Shown here: in pieces, positions 54,768 to 64,000 of the stretch
How positions within the stretch are numbered: the first letter of the stretch is position 1
Layout of the letters: every line of letters begins with the position of its first letter
Source of the DNA: Dolichospermum flos-aquae CCAP 1403/13F
Lineage (GTDB): Bacteria > Cyanobacteriota > Cyanobacteriia > Cyanobacteriales > Nostocaceae
Direction of reading: 5' to 3'
Assembly (NCBI RefSeq): GCF_012516395.1
Contig: NZ_CP051206.1
Location: 992,001 to 1,056,000 of the forward strand
DNA: 64,000 bases
Notes under the pieces: model-generated
The model's database searches: none
What the model was told of the DNA's origin: nothing
What the model saw: only the letters and a program-made list of their open reading frames with translations
Program-made: the position numbers and the translations under genes

Positions 54768-55289
54768 TTGGTAATTTATCTACCTAGTACATCACGGCGT
54801 AAATAAAGCAACCATATTCAATCGCCAAAAAGCCTACTGTATATTAGTTTTGACTTTTGACTTTTGACTTCCGCCCTGCGGTACTAGTGGTTTGTCCAGC
54901 TAAAAATTGTGAGATTGAGGGAAAATAGAGAGGCTATTAACTCTAAACCTCATCCATACAGCACTTTCCGGTGTTATGAGGTACATATCCAGCGGGCAAG
55001 ACTTGTACTGAGCTTGCGATGCCCTGAGCCTATCGAAGGGTCGAAGTATGCCCGCACTACAAGAGTTTCATAATTCAAGTTTGTACCTCATTAGAGCGAA
55101 ATATGCTGTAAATAGAAAATTGACAGACCACTAGTCGGTCTTAACCGACTTTAGCTATAAGACAGGGAATTTATTCCCTGGCTTCCTGGCTTACTCCCCA
55201 TTAATATAATCACCCCATCATGTTTCGCCAAAAAGCGCAAAAACGCCAACCCAAAAAAGAGATTTATGGTATTGACAAACAATTTTAAA
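54768..55289. repeat. Repeat-filled spacer with 253-bp ACTAGTGG MITE
   Basis: The MITE spans 54883-55135, with ends ACTAGTGGTTTGTC and GACAGACCACTAGT (one mismatch). Before it is TTGACTTTTGACTTCCGCCC followed by TGCGGTACTAG, related in inverted form to a segment near 20245-20275. After it is a remnant of the 334-bp MITE interior (GTCGGTCTTAACCGACTTTA, GGGAATTTATTCCC). No gene is seen. Confidence 0.75.
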
Positions 55290-55376
55290 AATGTTATCAT
55301 GAAATTGATAAGGAAGAACTATCTTGCAATAATAATAAAACGACAAGATCCCCGACTTCTTGAAGAAGTCGGGGAT
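55290..55376. repeat. Dispersed 86-bp repeat with hairpin, copy 4
   Basis: It is near-identical to 48598-48683: GTTATCATGAAATTGATAAG, GAAGAACTATCTTGC, then hairpin AGATCCCCGACTTCTT / AAGAAGTCGGGGAT at 55346-55376. It lies 23 bases after the ftsH stop (ftsH is on the minus strand) and may terminate it. Confidence 0.85.
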
Positions 55377-55398
55377 ATGATTGATGCAAAATCAACCC

Positions 55399-57285
55399 TT
55401 ACAGCATGGGGGCAAACTGAGACTTATCAGGTACTTCCGCGTACTCAGCCACAATTTGCCGCAGTTCGTCACCATTAATGGTTTCTTTCTCAATCAACAA
55501 ATCAACCAAACGGTCTGCGAGACTACGATGATCACGCATGATATTCTTAGCGTTGCTATAGCATTCTTCCACAATCATTCTCACTTGGGCATCAATGCGA
55601 CAAGCGATCGCTTCGGAATACTCAGAACGGGTTGTCCAGTCACGACCGAGGAACACTTCACCCTGCTGGCTTTCCAGAGATAAAGGACCTAAATCAGACA
55701 TTCCGAACCGTGTTACCATTTGTCGAGCCATTCCTGATAACTGCTGTAAATCTCCACCAGCACCAGTTGTAACTTCTGCTGCTCCAAAAATTACCTCTTC
55801 AGCAGCCCGACCACCTAAAGCCCCTGTAATTCTAGCCTTTAGCTGAGAACGGCTAATTAAACCTTGTTCTTCATTAGGCATAAACCAAGTTAAACCCTGG
55901 GCTTGTCCTCTGGGAATCAGAGTCACCTTTTGTACAGGGTCATGGTCTTTGAGTAAAGTCCCGACCAAAGCATGGCCGATTTCATGGTAAGCAATCAGAC
56001 GCTTACTCTTGCTATCCACCAGGGGAGTACCTTCCATACCAGCAACTACCCGATCAACAGCATCATCAATTTCTAGTAAAGTGATGCCTTCCTTGCGTCT
56101 TCTCGCTGTGAGAATCGCGGCTTCGTTGAGGAGGTTAGCTAAATCTGCACCGGTAAATCCAGGAGTCCGGCGAGCGATCGCTTCCAAAGATACGCTAGAA
56201 TCTAATTTCTTATTTCTAGCATGAACTTGTAATACTTCCAAACGGCCTTTAATATCCGGTGCATCTACAGTTACTTGTCTATCAAAACGACCAGGACGTA
56301 ATAAAGCGGCATCTAGGACATCAGGACGGTTAGTAGCAGCAATAATAATAATGCCAGTATTGCCTTCAAACCCGTCCATTTCTGTTAATAATTGGTTGAG
56401 GGTTTGTTCCCGTTCATCATTCCCACCACCAATACCAGCACCCCGTTGACGACCCACCGCGTCAATTTCATCAATAAAGATAATACAGGGAGCGTTATCT
56501 TTCGCTTTCTTAAACAAGTCACGGACACGGGAAGCACCCACACCCACAAACATTTCCACAAATTCCGAACCAGAGATAGAGAAGAAAGGTACACCAGCTT
56601 CACCCGCAATGGCTTTTGCCAGTAAAGTTTTACCAGTTCCTGGAGGTCCAACCAACAGCACACCCTTGGGAATGCGAGCGCCCACAGCAGTAAATTTCTC
56701 AGGTTGTTTGAGGAAGGTAACAACTTCTTGTAATTCTTCCTTAGCTTCTTCAATTCCGGCCACGTCGTCAAACTTCACCCCTGTTTTCGCTTCCATTTGG
56801 AAACGAGCGCGGGACTTGCCGAAATTCATCGCTTGTCCAGGACCACCGGGAAGATTATTAGAACGACGGAACAAAAAGAACAAGCCAGTAATCAATAAAA
56901 CTGGGAAAATTAAATTACCCAAAAGTCCCCAGATTGCCCCATCATTGCGGATGGGATGGGCATCAAAACTGACTTGCTTTTCTTTGAGCTTTTGAATTAA
57001 TTCAGGAGCATTCACGGGCAAATCTACCCGCCAGCGTTGGGTGCGATTTTCGATGTCTTGGTCATTAGCTTCGATAATTGCGGTTCTACCACCATCGTAT
57101 AGATCCACATTGGTAACACGATTTGCATCCAAATATTCCAAAAAGCGCCCATAGGTCATACGGGTATTGGCGGCATTTTTGCCTGTGTCCGCAGGAGCGC
57201 CTGCAAAAGCCCCTTGCCAGAAGAAAAAGCCGATTACCAAAGCCAGCACTGACCAAAGTGCTACGACTCTCCAGGAGAATTTCAT
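55399..57285 (-). CDS. ftsH: ATP-dependent zinc metalloprotease FtsH
   Basis: The 628-residue membrane protease has an N-terminal membrane helix ([20 protein letters not shown]), a lumenal/periplasmic domain, a second helix ([19 protein letters not shown]), the AAA+ domain with Walker A GPPGTGKT and Walker [12 protein letters not shown], the SRH ([19 protein letters not shown]) and the protease domain with zinc site [11 protein letters not shown] (HExxH). Cyanobacterial FtsH hexamers degrade damaged photosystem II D1 and control other proteins. Which of the four cyanobacterial paralogues this is cannot be told with certainty. Confidence 0.96.
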   Translation of the reverse strand: MKFSWRVVALWSVLALVIGFFFWQGAFAGAPADTGKNAANTRMTYGRFLEYLDANRVTNVDLYDGGRTAIIEANDQDIENRTQRWRVDLPVNAPELIQKLKEKQVSFDAHPIRNDGAIWGLLGNLIFPVLLITGLFFLFRRSNNLPGGPGQAMNFGKSRARFQMEAKTGVKFDDVAGIEEAKEELQEVVTFLKQPEKFTAVGARIPKGVLLVGPPGTGKTLLAKAIAGEAGVPFFSISGSEFVEMFVGVGASRVRDLFKKAKDNAPCIIFIDEIDAVGRQRGAGIGGGNDEREQTLNQLLTEMDGFEGNTGIIIIAATNRPDVLDAALLRPGRFDRQVTVDAPDIKGRLEVLQVHARNKKLDSSVSLEAIARRTPGFTGADLANLLNEAAILTARRRKEGITLLEIDDAVDRVVAGMEGTPLVDSKSKRLIAYHEIGHALVGTLLKDHDPVQKVTLIPRGQAQGLTWFMPNEEQGLISRSQLKARITGALGGRAAEEVIFGAAEVTTGAGGDLQQLSGMARQMVTRFGMSDLGPLSLESQQGEVFLGRDWTTRSEYSEAIACRIDAQVRMIVEECYSNAKNIMRDHRSLADRLVDLLIEKETINGDELRQIVAEYAEVPDKSQFAPML

Positions 57286-57900
57286 CTTTAATTTGCCTTT
57301 AGATACTAATATGACTGCTTTTGTAACGGATGTTTATAAATCCATTTTGTAGTTTGAGCCATAAAACGTCGGTTTGCTTATGGCAGATTCATGAAGTTTG
57401 TCTAGAATCTTAATTAAATTTAACCTAATTCTCATACTAATACCAATTAAAAATTAAAAATTAAAAGTTAAATATTCCCAAAATCAGACCCAGTAAGGAT
57501 TTGGGGCTAATTTATATTTTGCTATCTCTATTACTAATTTTATGCTGGACTGCACAGGATCACCAAATTCATTTATATTATTTATGCTTCAAAACTTAAT
57601 ACAACGCAGGGGTTACGGAAAATGAACCACGAAGAAGCGAAGAAGCGAAGGTAAGAGTTTTAGAGAGATTTTTCTTGCTGGGTGATAGTGTCATCGCTGA
57701 TCTTGTAACTAATCATCGTTTAAAATATAGTAGACTGTGCTAAACCCCTACAAATCTAGGTTTTCCCTAATCTTGTAAATCGTATTTTCTCGTGCTTCAA
57801 TTAGGATTGCTATAATTTCCCAAACATGATATCAACTAAATAGAATTGTGTAGAGGCTTGATTTCAAAGTACATTGCCACCCTGCAAGAAGAGATTGAAC
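57286..57900. other. Spacer of 615 bp between divergent ftsH and the TIR-kinase gene
   Basis: It contains short A/T heptamer-like repeats (AAAATTA, about 57450-57470), a GAAGCGAAGAAGCGAAGG purine run near 57632 and at about 57738-57760 a piece of the 334-bp MITE end (GTGCTAAACCCCTACAAATC). I see no gene. Confidence 0.5.
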
Positions 57901-58959
57901 ATGAAGTACGACGTTTTCATATCACACGCAAGTGACGACAAAGAAGAGGTAGTATTACCTCTTGCAAATTTTTTGAAAGAACATGGTTTAAATGTATGGG
58001 TTGATGTACTCGTTCTGCAATTAGGGGATAGCTTACGTAGGAATATTGAGAGAGGCTTGAAAGAATCGAGATTTGGAGTAATTATTCTTAGCCCCAACTT
58101 CTTTTCCAGACCTTGGACTCAACGAGAGCTAGATGTACTAGTTTCTCGTGAAGATGATAATGATAAAGTTATCTTACCAATACTACATAACATTTCTCTC
58201 CAAGAAGTCCGAGATAGAGTCCCTTTATTAGCTGATAAACTTGCTGTTTCTACTAACCAAGGGCTTGAGTATGTTGCATCCCAAATCATAAATGTTATTA
58301 CCAACGATGCACAAAGAGAAAACTCTGGGACTTTCAAAAGCATCGTGGTTGGAATTTCAGGTCCAAGCTGTTCTGGAAAAACTTGGTTGGCTCAGAAAAT
58401 AAGTAGAGTAAGACAAGATAAAGTCACAGTATTTGATCTTGATAGTTATTACAAAGATATCTCTTTTGTTTCATCTTTAGAGCATAGACATGATAATCCA
58501 AATTCAATAAACTACGATCAAGCTATAGCTCATCTCGCTGTACTAAAAAATGGACGAGAGGTTAGCATCCCAACTTATGATTTTGAAACACATCAAGTAA
58601 ATGGTGAAAAAGTATGTAAACCAAATTCTTTGATTATTGTTGAAGGTATCTTTGTCTTCTACAATGAATGGTTAAAGGAACAATTAGACCTTAAAGTTTG
58701 GGTCAGCAGCCCTGATGATATCTGTTTAGATCGAAGAATCAGTAGAGATGGACTAGAAAGGGGAAGAACTACGGAGGAAGTATTAACTCGCTACAAGAAG
58801 GACGTGCGGACTGGATACCAAAAATACATTAGTCCATTACAAATTCATGCAGACGTAGTTTTTCAAAATACTGGAAGTAATTATGATGAGCAACCAAAGA
58901 TCATTGATATGATTGTTGGTTATGTTAATATGAAGTTCCGCTTTGACAAAAAAGTATAA
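57901..58959 (+). CDS. TIR domain fused to uridine kinase-like P-loop kinase
   Basis: From ATG 57901 (MKYDVFISHASDDKEEVV) the protein has 352 residues. Residues 1-133 are a bacterial TIR domain: the FISHAS strand, SRFGVIILSPNFFSRPWTQR and the catalytic-type Glu E76 (WTQRELDVL), as in NAD-cleaving TIRs. Residues 146-345 are a uridine-kinase/phosphoribulokinase-like domain: P-loop GPSCSGKTW (154-162), FDLDSYYKD (nucleoside-binding Asp 181), NPNSINYDQA, YDFETHQV, IIVEGIFVFY and RISRDGLERGR with TRYKKDV. Both modules look intact. TIR fusions are common in anti-phage defence; with a nucleoside kinase as sensor or second enzyme this would be unusual. A start at 57874 adds nine residues. Confidence 0.88.
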   Translation: MKYDVFISHASDDKEEVVLPLANFLKEHGLNVWVDVLVLQLGDSLRRNIERGLKESRFGVIILSPNFFSRPWTQRELDVLVSREDDNDKVILPILHNISLQEVRDRVPLLADKLAVSTNQGLEYVASQIINVITNDAQRENSGTFKSIVVGISGPSCSGKTWLAQKISRVRQDKVTVFDLDSYYKDISFVSSLEHRHDNPNSINYDQAIAHLAVLKNGREVSIPTYDFETHQVNGEKVCKPNSLIIVEGIFVFYNEWLKEQLDLKVWVSSPDDICLDRRISRDGLERGRTTEEVLTRYKKDVRTGYQKYISPLQIHADVVFQNTGSNYDEQPKIIDMIVGYVNMKFRFDKKV

Positions 58960-59025
58960 TACTGCTTATGTACTGGAGTTGAGAGAGCAGTATGGCATTT
59001 TTCCCTGACTATACTCTTTCCTCAA
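58960..59025. other. Junction between the TIR-kinase gene and the polB remnant
   Basis: About 66 bases follow the TIR-kinase stop without a clear terminator before polB-derived sequence starts. Beyond the remnant, 59151-59394 holds a short unassigned spacer with no gene. Confidence 0.35.
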
Positions 59026-59150
59026 CGCTCATCATTAGTATAATCCCCCACTCAAAACAGAATCAACTGCTTTCCCACATCACCTTGAGACTCAATAACC
59101 GAAAGTAACTCATCTCGTTTTTTAGCGATTAACTCCAAATAATACTTAAC
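59026..59150 (-). pseudogene. Family-B DNA polymerase, tiny 3' remnant
   Basis: On the minus strand the sequence reads YYLELIAKKRDELLSVIESQ then GDVGKQLILF-stop, matching the last 31 codons of the polB remnant ending at 9010 with few changes (GLVE to SVIE-type differences). Similarity continues about 28 bases past the stop (TTATRCTAAT, ATGAGCG). Everything 5' of it is lost at about 59150. Confidence 0.85.
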
Positions 59151-59394
59151 CCCACTCGTTGCGTATCCTTGCGGGAGCAAATCCCATATTTAAACATAAT
59201 GCTGGGATACAGACTGGAAACATCAATTTTGGCAATGTGTTTGTGAAAACCTAGTACAGAAATTACCAATTTTTAACGCCAACCTACTTAGACATCTCCG
59301 AAAAATATTGTAGAGCCGAGAATCCCTACCCAGGTCACTTCTCTACAAGGGTTTCAAGTCACGCACATTTAATTCTCACAAGATGTCTAATGAT

Positions 59395-59877
59395 TTACTT
59401 ACCTTCCGTAATTTTCAAGGTATAAGGTAGGGATTCATTTTCCTTGTAAGAACCAATCCAAATTTGATAAGTACCCGATAGCCATTCCCCAACAATACCA
59501 GGGTTTTTACCGTCAAAATCATCATTGCACCAAGTTCCACCGGGTCCTTTAACAATCATGGTGGTATCCGCAGGACTTTGGACTACTAATTTCAGGTAGT
59601 CAAATTTACTGGTGAGTTTCACAGTATGGTCTGGTGCTTCATCCATAAATCCTTTACATGGTCCTGTTGGTGGTGTTTCTGCTTTTCCTGCTATTTTGCT
59701 CCCCGGTATTGCACCACCACTCATTCCTCTCAATATCAGGGGATCTGAAGATAATGGATGTTGAATAGTCGCATCTCCAAAAATTGGCGAGGCTGTTTGA
59801 GCATGAGCCACTGGATTAAACCCGGCTGTAAGGCAGAGTACAACTATGATTCCTCTAGGAAAAGCTGTTTTTGACAT
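59395..59877 (-). CDS. Secreted protein with PPC-like domain, 160 aa
   Basis: A signal peptide (MSKTAFPRGIIVVLCLTAGF, cleavage after AHA) leads to a mature protein of about 133 residues with GPCKGFMDEAPDHTVKLTSK, DTTMIVKGPGGTWCNDDFDG and LSGTYQIWIGSYKENESLPY. This resembles the pre-peptidase C-terminal-type beta sandwich seen in cyanobacterial secreted proteins. Two Cys could form a disulfide. Function unknown; a CDS boundary downstream is AT-rich without a clear terminator. Confidence 0.7.
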   Translation of the reverse strand: MSKTAFPRGIIVVLCLTAGFNPVAHAQTASPIFGDATIQHPLSSDPLILRGMSGGAIPGSKIAGKAETPPTGPCKGFMDEAPDHTVKLTSKFDYLKLVVQSPADTTMIVKGPGGTWCNDDFDGKNPGIVGEWLSGTYQIWIGSYKENESLPYTLKITEGK

Positions 59878-60015
59878 TGCAATTAGAGAAGATTCCTAAA
59901 TACCCTCAAAGACATCAATCTTAGGTCTCAAGTTCCTTTGGAGAAAAGACTTGAGTACCGCAGGAGGAAATTCAAAATTCAAAATTAACGAGAACTCCTA
60001 CCCATTACCCATGAC

Positions 60016-61461
60016 TTAGGGCTTGCTGCTAATTGCTTGATTTAAACGGGCTTTATCTAAACCAATCTGATTAAGTAGTAACCAAGATTGAATTAAGTCT
60101 GGTCCATGTACATCCCCTGTTAATGCTGCTCTGAGCGATCGCATGACTAAGCCTTTTTTCACATTTTCCGATTTCACAACTTGCTTAATAATACTTTGGG
60201 CAATATCTGCTGACAACTCTGGCTGACTTTCTAAAGCTGTAATAATTGCTTGCAGTACAGTCTTGACACCTTCTTGCTGTAGTTGTTGACTGCCTTCTTC
60301 AGTCAATTCTACCCCATCAGTAAAAAATACTTTGGTCATCTCCACAGCATCCACCAATCGAGTCAAACTAGCAGCAATTAACGCCACTAGCTGCTCTAAC
60401 CAAGTCCGTTCTCTCCCACCTGTAAACTGACAACCCGCTTTTTCCCAATAAGGGATAAGTAAATCTGTGAGTCGCTCAATTGGCATATTATGGAGATATT
60501 GGCTATTCAACCAATCCAATTTATCCCAGTCAAACTTAGCACCAGCTTTATTTACCCGCTCAAAGCCAAAATCCTTAGCTGCTGATTCTAAATCGAATAT
60601 TTCTTGGGTGGAATCCGCTGGCGACCATCCCAGCAAAGTCATATAATTAACTAAACCTTCCGCAGTAAAGCCCATTTCCTGAAAGTCACAAATGGAAGTT
60701 ACTCCATCCCGCTTCGATAATTTGCGCCCTTCTTGATTCAAAATCAAAGGTGTATGAGCAAATTCGGGAATCTTCGCCCCCAAAGCTTCATACAACAAAA
60801 TTTGTTTAGCAGTATTGGCGATATGGTCTTCACCACGAATGACATGACTAATTTGCATATCAATGTCATCCACAACCACCACAAAATTATATAGTGGTTG
60901 ACCTGTACCATCACTAGCAGCGCGAGCAATGACCATATCACCACCCAAATCGCTACCACGCCAACTCATTTTCCCCCGCACTAAATCATTCCAGACAATT
61001 TCCCGGCTGTCGGCGATTTGGAATCGAATTACCGAAGAACGTCCTTGAGCTTCAAATTCAGCCCTTTGTTCTGGGGTGAGGTGACGGTGACGGTTATCAT
61101 AGCGGGGTGCTTCTCCTCTGGCTTTTTGCCCTTCTCTCAAAGCATCTAATTCCTCAGATGTGGTGTAGCAGCGGTAAGCTAATCCTTGATCTAGTAATTT
61201 TTGCACCGCTTCCTTGTAAAGATGGAGGCGTTGAGATTGGAAAAATGGACCTTCATCCCAATTCAATCCTAACCAGCGGAGTCCAGCTAGAATATTATCT
61301 GTGTATTCAGGACGCGATCGCTCTAAATCTGTATCTTCGATTCTTAAAATAAACTTGCCATCATGGTGACGAGCAAACAAATAATTAAATACAGCCGTTC
61401 TCGCTGTACCAATATGTAAATTTCCCGTAGGACTCGGAGCTATGCGGACTCTGACGGTCAC
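60016..61461 (-). CDS. gltX: Glutamyl-tRNA synthetase
   Basis: The 481-residue class I synthetase has the HIGH motif in [40 protein letters not shown], and the KMSKS equivalent [11 protein letters not shown]. The C-terminal anticodon-binding part is of the discriminating-type length. In cyanobacteria this enzyme also mischarges tRNA-Gln for the transamidation route and feeds Glu-tRNA into tetrapyrrole synthesis. The ATG is preceded by AAGAGAGA. tRNA-Asp lies upstream. Confidence 0.97.
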   Translation of the reverse strand: MTVRVRIAPSPTGNLHIGTARTAVFNYLFARHHDGKFILRIEDTDLERSRPEYTDNILAGLRWLGLNWDEGPFFQSQRLHLYKEAVQKLLDQGLAYRCYTTSEELDALREGQKARGEAPRYDNRHRHLTPEQRAEFEAQGRSSVIRFQIADSREIVWNDLVRGKMSWRGSDLGGDMVIARAASDGTGQPLYNFVVVVDDIDMQISHVIRGEDHIANTAKQILLYEALGAKIPEFAHTPLILNQEGRKLSKRDGVTSICDFQEMGFTAEGLVNYMTLLGWSPADSTQEIFDLESAAKDFGFERVNKAGAKFDWDKLDWLNSQYLHNMPIERLTDLLIPYWEKAGCQFTGGRERTWLEQLVALIAASLTRLVDAVEMTKVFFTDGVELTEEGSQQLQQEGVKTVLQAIITALESQPELSADIAQSIIKQVVKSENVKKGLVMRSLRAALTGDVHGPDLIQSWLLLNQIGLDKARLNQAISSKP

Positions 61462-61559
61462 AGTTGATTCTCTCTTTTACAAATCATGATTACACCTACT
61501 GAAATTAAAGGTATGAGCATTTTTAATCAACTCGTTATTTAATATTCAGCATTTTAGAA

Positions 61560-61633
61560 CGGGACTGACGGGGCTCGAACCCGCAACTTCCGCCGTGACA
61601 GGGCGGTGCTCTAACCAATTGAACTACAGTCCC
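61560..61633 (-). tRNA. tRNA-Asp (GTC)
   Basis: The minus strand reads GGGACTG ... CAGTCCC for a perfect 7-bp acceptor stem. The D-arm contains AGTTCAATTGGTTAGA, the anticodon stem is CCGCC/GGCGG with loop CTGTCAC (anticodon GTC), and the T-arm GCGGG-TTCGAGC-CCCGT. The discriminator is G73 and CCA is not encoded. It is 98 bases upstream of gltX. Confidence 0.96.
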
Positions 61634-61858
61634 TCGAGTTCGGTTTGAACTTGCACTCTCTCTATTATGCCTAGTCTTTTTCTATTTGTCAAGTAGTCTG
61701 AGAAAAAATATTTTTGCAGGGAATTTGCTCATGGAGAAAGAGAGGAATTTATTCCTCATTTGAGGGCTGAAGCCCTTACTACGAAATCATCTCCAGATTT
61801 TTTACATTACTTAATCTACTTTGATTTATTTTCGTCTACTTACTTAGAACCATTATTT

Positions 61859-63040
61859 TTAAAAGTTAGGTATTTTTAAGCGGCGTAATAATCTAGTCAA
61901 TGGAGATTCGATTTTCAGCTTAAAGGCTAAAATTTGGGTTTGTTGTAGTCCATTAAAATTATTGTCGCTGATTAAAATTAGTGATGGTTGTCCGTCGGGT
62001 AATTTTGCACCCAAGGTCAATCCCTCAATATTATCTAATGATACATCTAAAGTTCGTAGATCTAACAGGAGTTTTTTCTCTACTGGCTTGATTTTATCAG
62101 GGTCAACTTTGGCAATGCTGTCAAAATTATGAATGTCTGTGGCGTTTTCTAAGGAAATCTCAAATAGAAAAACTGTAAATCCCAAACCGGTGAAACTTCT
62201 TTCTATACTGAGAAAGTTTCCTTGATTATTGAGTGCTAGTAAATCTGGTAAGCCACTGGCAAATTTACCAGTAGGATTAAACAAAGGTGTAACTGGTTCT
62301 GTTTGATAGAGAAATTCCCGTTCTGGCTGCTTGGTTAAGAGGTTATATTCTAAAATTCGAGAGGAAGTACCAACACCGGATTTAGCCGCTGGTCCATCTT
62401 GAATTAAGGCGTTTTCGGTGGCTGTAAATAAGAATTTTTGATTAGGTGTAATGGTGAGACTTTCAAAGGCTAAGTTGTTACGGATGCCTTTTTGCTTTTG
62501 GGAATCTGGCAAAAATTTATCTGGTATGGGTAGGGTACTAATTGTTTTTCCAGAAGCGAGTGCAAATTCTTTAATAAAGGGATTGATAAGTTTGTCTACA
62601 TCACCTTCAGAGGAAACAAATATGGTATCTTGATTGGTGATAGCAATTCCTTCTGTATCAGTGGTATTGAGAGGGAATGGTTGATTGCTGGTATTTAATA
62701 AGTTTGTGACACCTACGGGAATAACATCGTTGTTGGTTAATTTACCTTTGCTGAGGTCAATTGTGAAAGTATAAAAACGAGGTGTTGCTTTTTGCCCTCT
62801 GTCATCTGATATTGCATAATATAGGTTATTTCTGACATCATAAGTTATTCCCGATAACCCACCAACTTCGGTTTTTTGGAAAATTAAACCTGTGGGTAAT
62901 GTAGCTTGGCCAATAAATTCTATACTTTTGATTATTGAAGAGGCAGAAGCGAAATTATTAAACAGAAAACCAATCAGAATTAGTGGAATTATAAAGATGA
63001 GAATTAGGGATAGTTTCCGAGGTTTTGGGAGACGTGGCAT
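61859..63040 (-). CDS. Phytase-like esterase domain protein, secreted or membrane-anchored
   Basis: From ATG 63040 (MPRLPKPRKLS) the protein has about 393 residues. It has an N-terminal basic stretch and hydrophobic helix (LILIFIIPLILIGFLFNNFA) as signal or anchor, then a beta-propeller-like domain: GGLSGITYDVRNNLYYAISD, TDTEGIAITNQDTIFVSSEG, GIRNNLAFESLTITPNQKFL and DNIEGLTLGAKLPDGQPSLI. This is the 'esterase-like activity of phytase' family. The substrate is not known. An upstream ATG at 63094 would overlap the next gene by 32 bases and was not chosen. Confidence 0.85.
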   Translation of the reverse strand: MPRLPKPRKLSLILIFIIPLILIGFLFNNFASASSIIKSIEFIGQATLPTGLIFQKTEVGGLSGITYDVRNNLYYAISDDRGQKATPRFYTFTIDLSKGKLTNNDVIPVGVTNLLNTSNQPFPLNTTDTEGIAITNQDTIFVSSEGDVDKLINPFIKEFALASGKTISTLPIPDKFLPDSQKQKGIRNNLAFESLTITPNQKFLFTATENALIQDGPAAKSGVGTSSRILEYNLLTKQPEREFLYQTEPVTPLFNPTGKFASGLPDLLALNNQGNFLSIERSFTGLGFTVFLFEISLENATDIHNFDSIAKVDPDKIKPVEKKLLLDLRTLDVSLDNIEGLTLGAKLPDGQPSLILISDNNFNGLQQTQILAFKLKIESPLTRLLRRLKIPNF

Positions 63041-63062
63041 AGAATAACTGGAGTAAAATTTT

Positions 63063-64000
63063 TTATAAGGTAATATTACCCGATTCAGCCTCAAAAAAGC
63101 TAACTAGCCAATCTTTGACAGTACGGGTGGCGCGACAGTCATCTTCGTTGTAGTCTTGAATGATTGCTAATAAGGTGCGATCGCCTGTTTCTAACCACTT
63201 ATCATACCAGTAAATACATTTAGCGCCATTGGCTTGTTGTTCACGCCATTCAAATCCTAGCCAACGAGCAATAGTTTTTAAGGCATAACTATCTATTGGT
63301 AAAGCCACACTTTGAATTAATTGTTCATAGATATCAATAAACCGATTCAGGATGGGATGAATTTGGGCATAAGGTGTGCGATACAATTTACCAAGGCGTT
63401 TGACTGTATCTACTTCATAAGCACAAAAATGATAAATTGGGGCTTGAGGATATTGATTCACTAAATTCAGAAATTGTTGCCAAATTAGTGGTTCTTGTTC
63501 GGGTTGTTCCGCTAAAAAAGCATAAAATTGTTCGGTATTAGCGACTCTATCCACAACTAAAACACCTAAAAGATAATTTAAATTTAAATCTGGCTGGGCT
63601 TCAATATCAAAATAAAGTTCAATGGGGGCTGTAAAAGTTAGATATTCTAAAGAAAAGGAATCTGCAAGAATTAAGGGTTGCTTGGTGAATACAGATTGGG
63701 CTTGAATAACTAATTTAGCAGCTACATTACTATCAAATCCTGTCAAGTTTTCTAAAGTGCTAGGATGGGTCTGTGCCAGTGCTTCCAAAGTAGTAATAGC
63801 TAGATTTTGCAGTTGAGTATAGCGAATCGGTGTTACACCTGGTAACAGAGAAAGGTGTTCTTGAGATCTCGCTTTGGCATGACAATAATTATACCAAGGA
63901 CAAAGACTACATTTTTGCCGAGAAATAAAAATTTCCGGTGCTTCCACCGACTCAATAACTTGAATATATTCCCCTAAAATATCCAACATTTGTGGTGTCC
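63063..64000 (-). CDS. TM0106-family RecB-like nuclease, C-terminal part (5' end outside window)
   Basis: The frame is open to the window edge, so at least 312 codons of a longer protein are seen. The CSLCPWYNYCHAKA cysteine cluster is typical of the RecB-like nuclease iron-sulfur knot. After a helix-hairpin segment comes an RNase H-like predicted nuclease with IELYFDIEAQPDLN (Asp/Glu pair), AYEVDTVKRLGKLY and YNEDDCRATRTVKDWL (terminal acidic DD). Members are DNA nucleases of unknown role, widespread in cyanobacteria. Confidence 0.85.
   Translation of the reverse strand, partial: TPQMLDILGEYIQVIESVEAPEIFISRQKCSLCPWYNYCHAKARSQEHLSLLPGVTPIRYTQLQNLAITTLEALAQTHPSTLENLTGFDSNVAAKLVIQAQSVFTKQPLILADSFSLEYLTFTAPIELYFDIEAQPDLNLNYLLGVLVVDRVANTEQFYAFLAEQPEQEPLIWQQFLNLVNQYPQAPIYHFCAYEVDTVKRLGKLYRTPYAQIHPILNRFIDIYEQLIQSVALPIDSYALKTIARWLGFEWREQQANGAKCIYWYDKWLETGDRTLLAIIQDYNEDDCRATRTVKDWLVSFFEAESGNITL

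Overview
The window comes from a filamentous, heterocystous-type cyanobacterium (order Nostocales; the repeat content suggests the Anabaena/Dolichospermum/Aphanizomenon/Nostoc group). The evidence is the AT-rich sequence, frequent GCGATCGC (HIP1) octamers, heptanucleotide tandem repeats between genes, a CrtR-type carotenoid hydroxylase, and cyanobacterium-typical genes (glgC, the DUF3119/DUF3086 pair, W-rich repeat and DUF4347 surface protein).

Layout. 1-8240 is mostly housekeeping: the 3' end of dnaX, a glycosyltransferase / TVP38 / MerA-like flavoprotein run, a sterol-desaturase-type enzyme, miaE, a DUF2887 protein, recR and a TPR protein. 8264-18057 is an accessory island. It holds a family-B DNA polymerase remnant, a two-gene retron-McrBC-like locus with its own promoter and inverted-repeat leader, a broken holA, a 334-bp MITE, a Uma2 nuclease and a complete type II restriction-modification locus with controller protein. 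18297-29803 returns to metabolism (glgC, a P-loop kinase, a DnaJ-type chaperone, pyk, crtR), with a secreted-protein gene split by a cleanly bounded IS4-type element. 29857-31849 is a small defence/toxin-antitoxin patch: HicB plus an AbiU2/HEPN-like protein, and a nuclease gene with a nonsense codon. 31974-46238 holds aroH, sppA, an MlaE-type lipid permease with partners, plsY, a histone-deacetylase-like hydrolase, a copper ATPase, a Rieske protein and a sucC/sucD-like pair. 46658-57285 has a membrane-anchored coiled-coil protein, a giant 1830-residue repeat protein and ftsH, separated by repeat-rich spacers. 57901-64000 has a TIR/uridine-kinase fusion next to a second polB remnant, then gltX, tRNA-Asp, a phytase-like esterase and a partial RecB-like nuclease.

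The most unusual system is at 9042-13737 on the minus strand. A 757-residue protein joins a retron-type reverse transcriptase (NAxxH, YADD and VTG motifs) to a McrB-like AAA+ ATPase. Five bases later follows a 695-residue McrC-like DUF2357/PD-(D/E)XK nuclease with C-terminal zinc-binding cysteines. Upstream is a canonical sigma-70 promoter (TTGACA, 17 bp, TATTGT) whose predicted start falls on a 15-20-bp inverted repeat, as expected for a retron msr-msd RNA. I read this as a candidate anti-phage system in which a retron RNA/DNA complex controls a McrBC-type nuclease. The motifs are visible; the function is inferred.

A second candidate is the TIR-uridine kinase fusion (57901-58959). Both candidates have a homologous 3' fragment of the same polB gene just beyond them. 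Several MITE and palindromic repeat families occur, two of them inside coding sequence.
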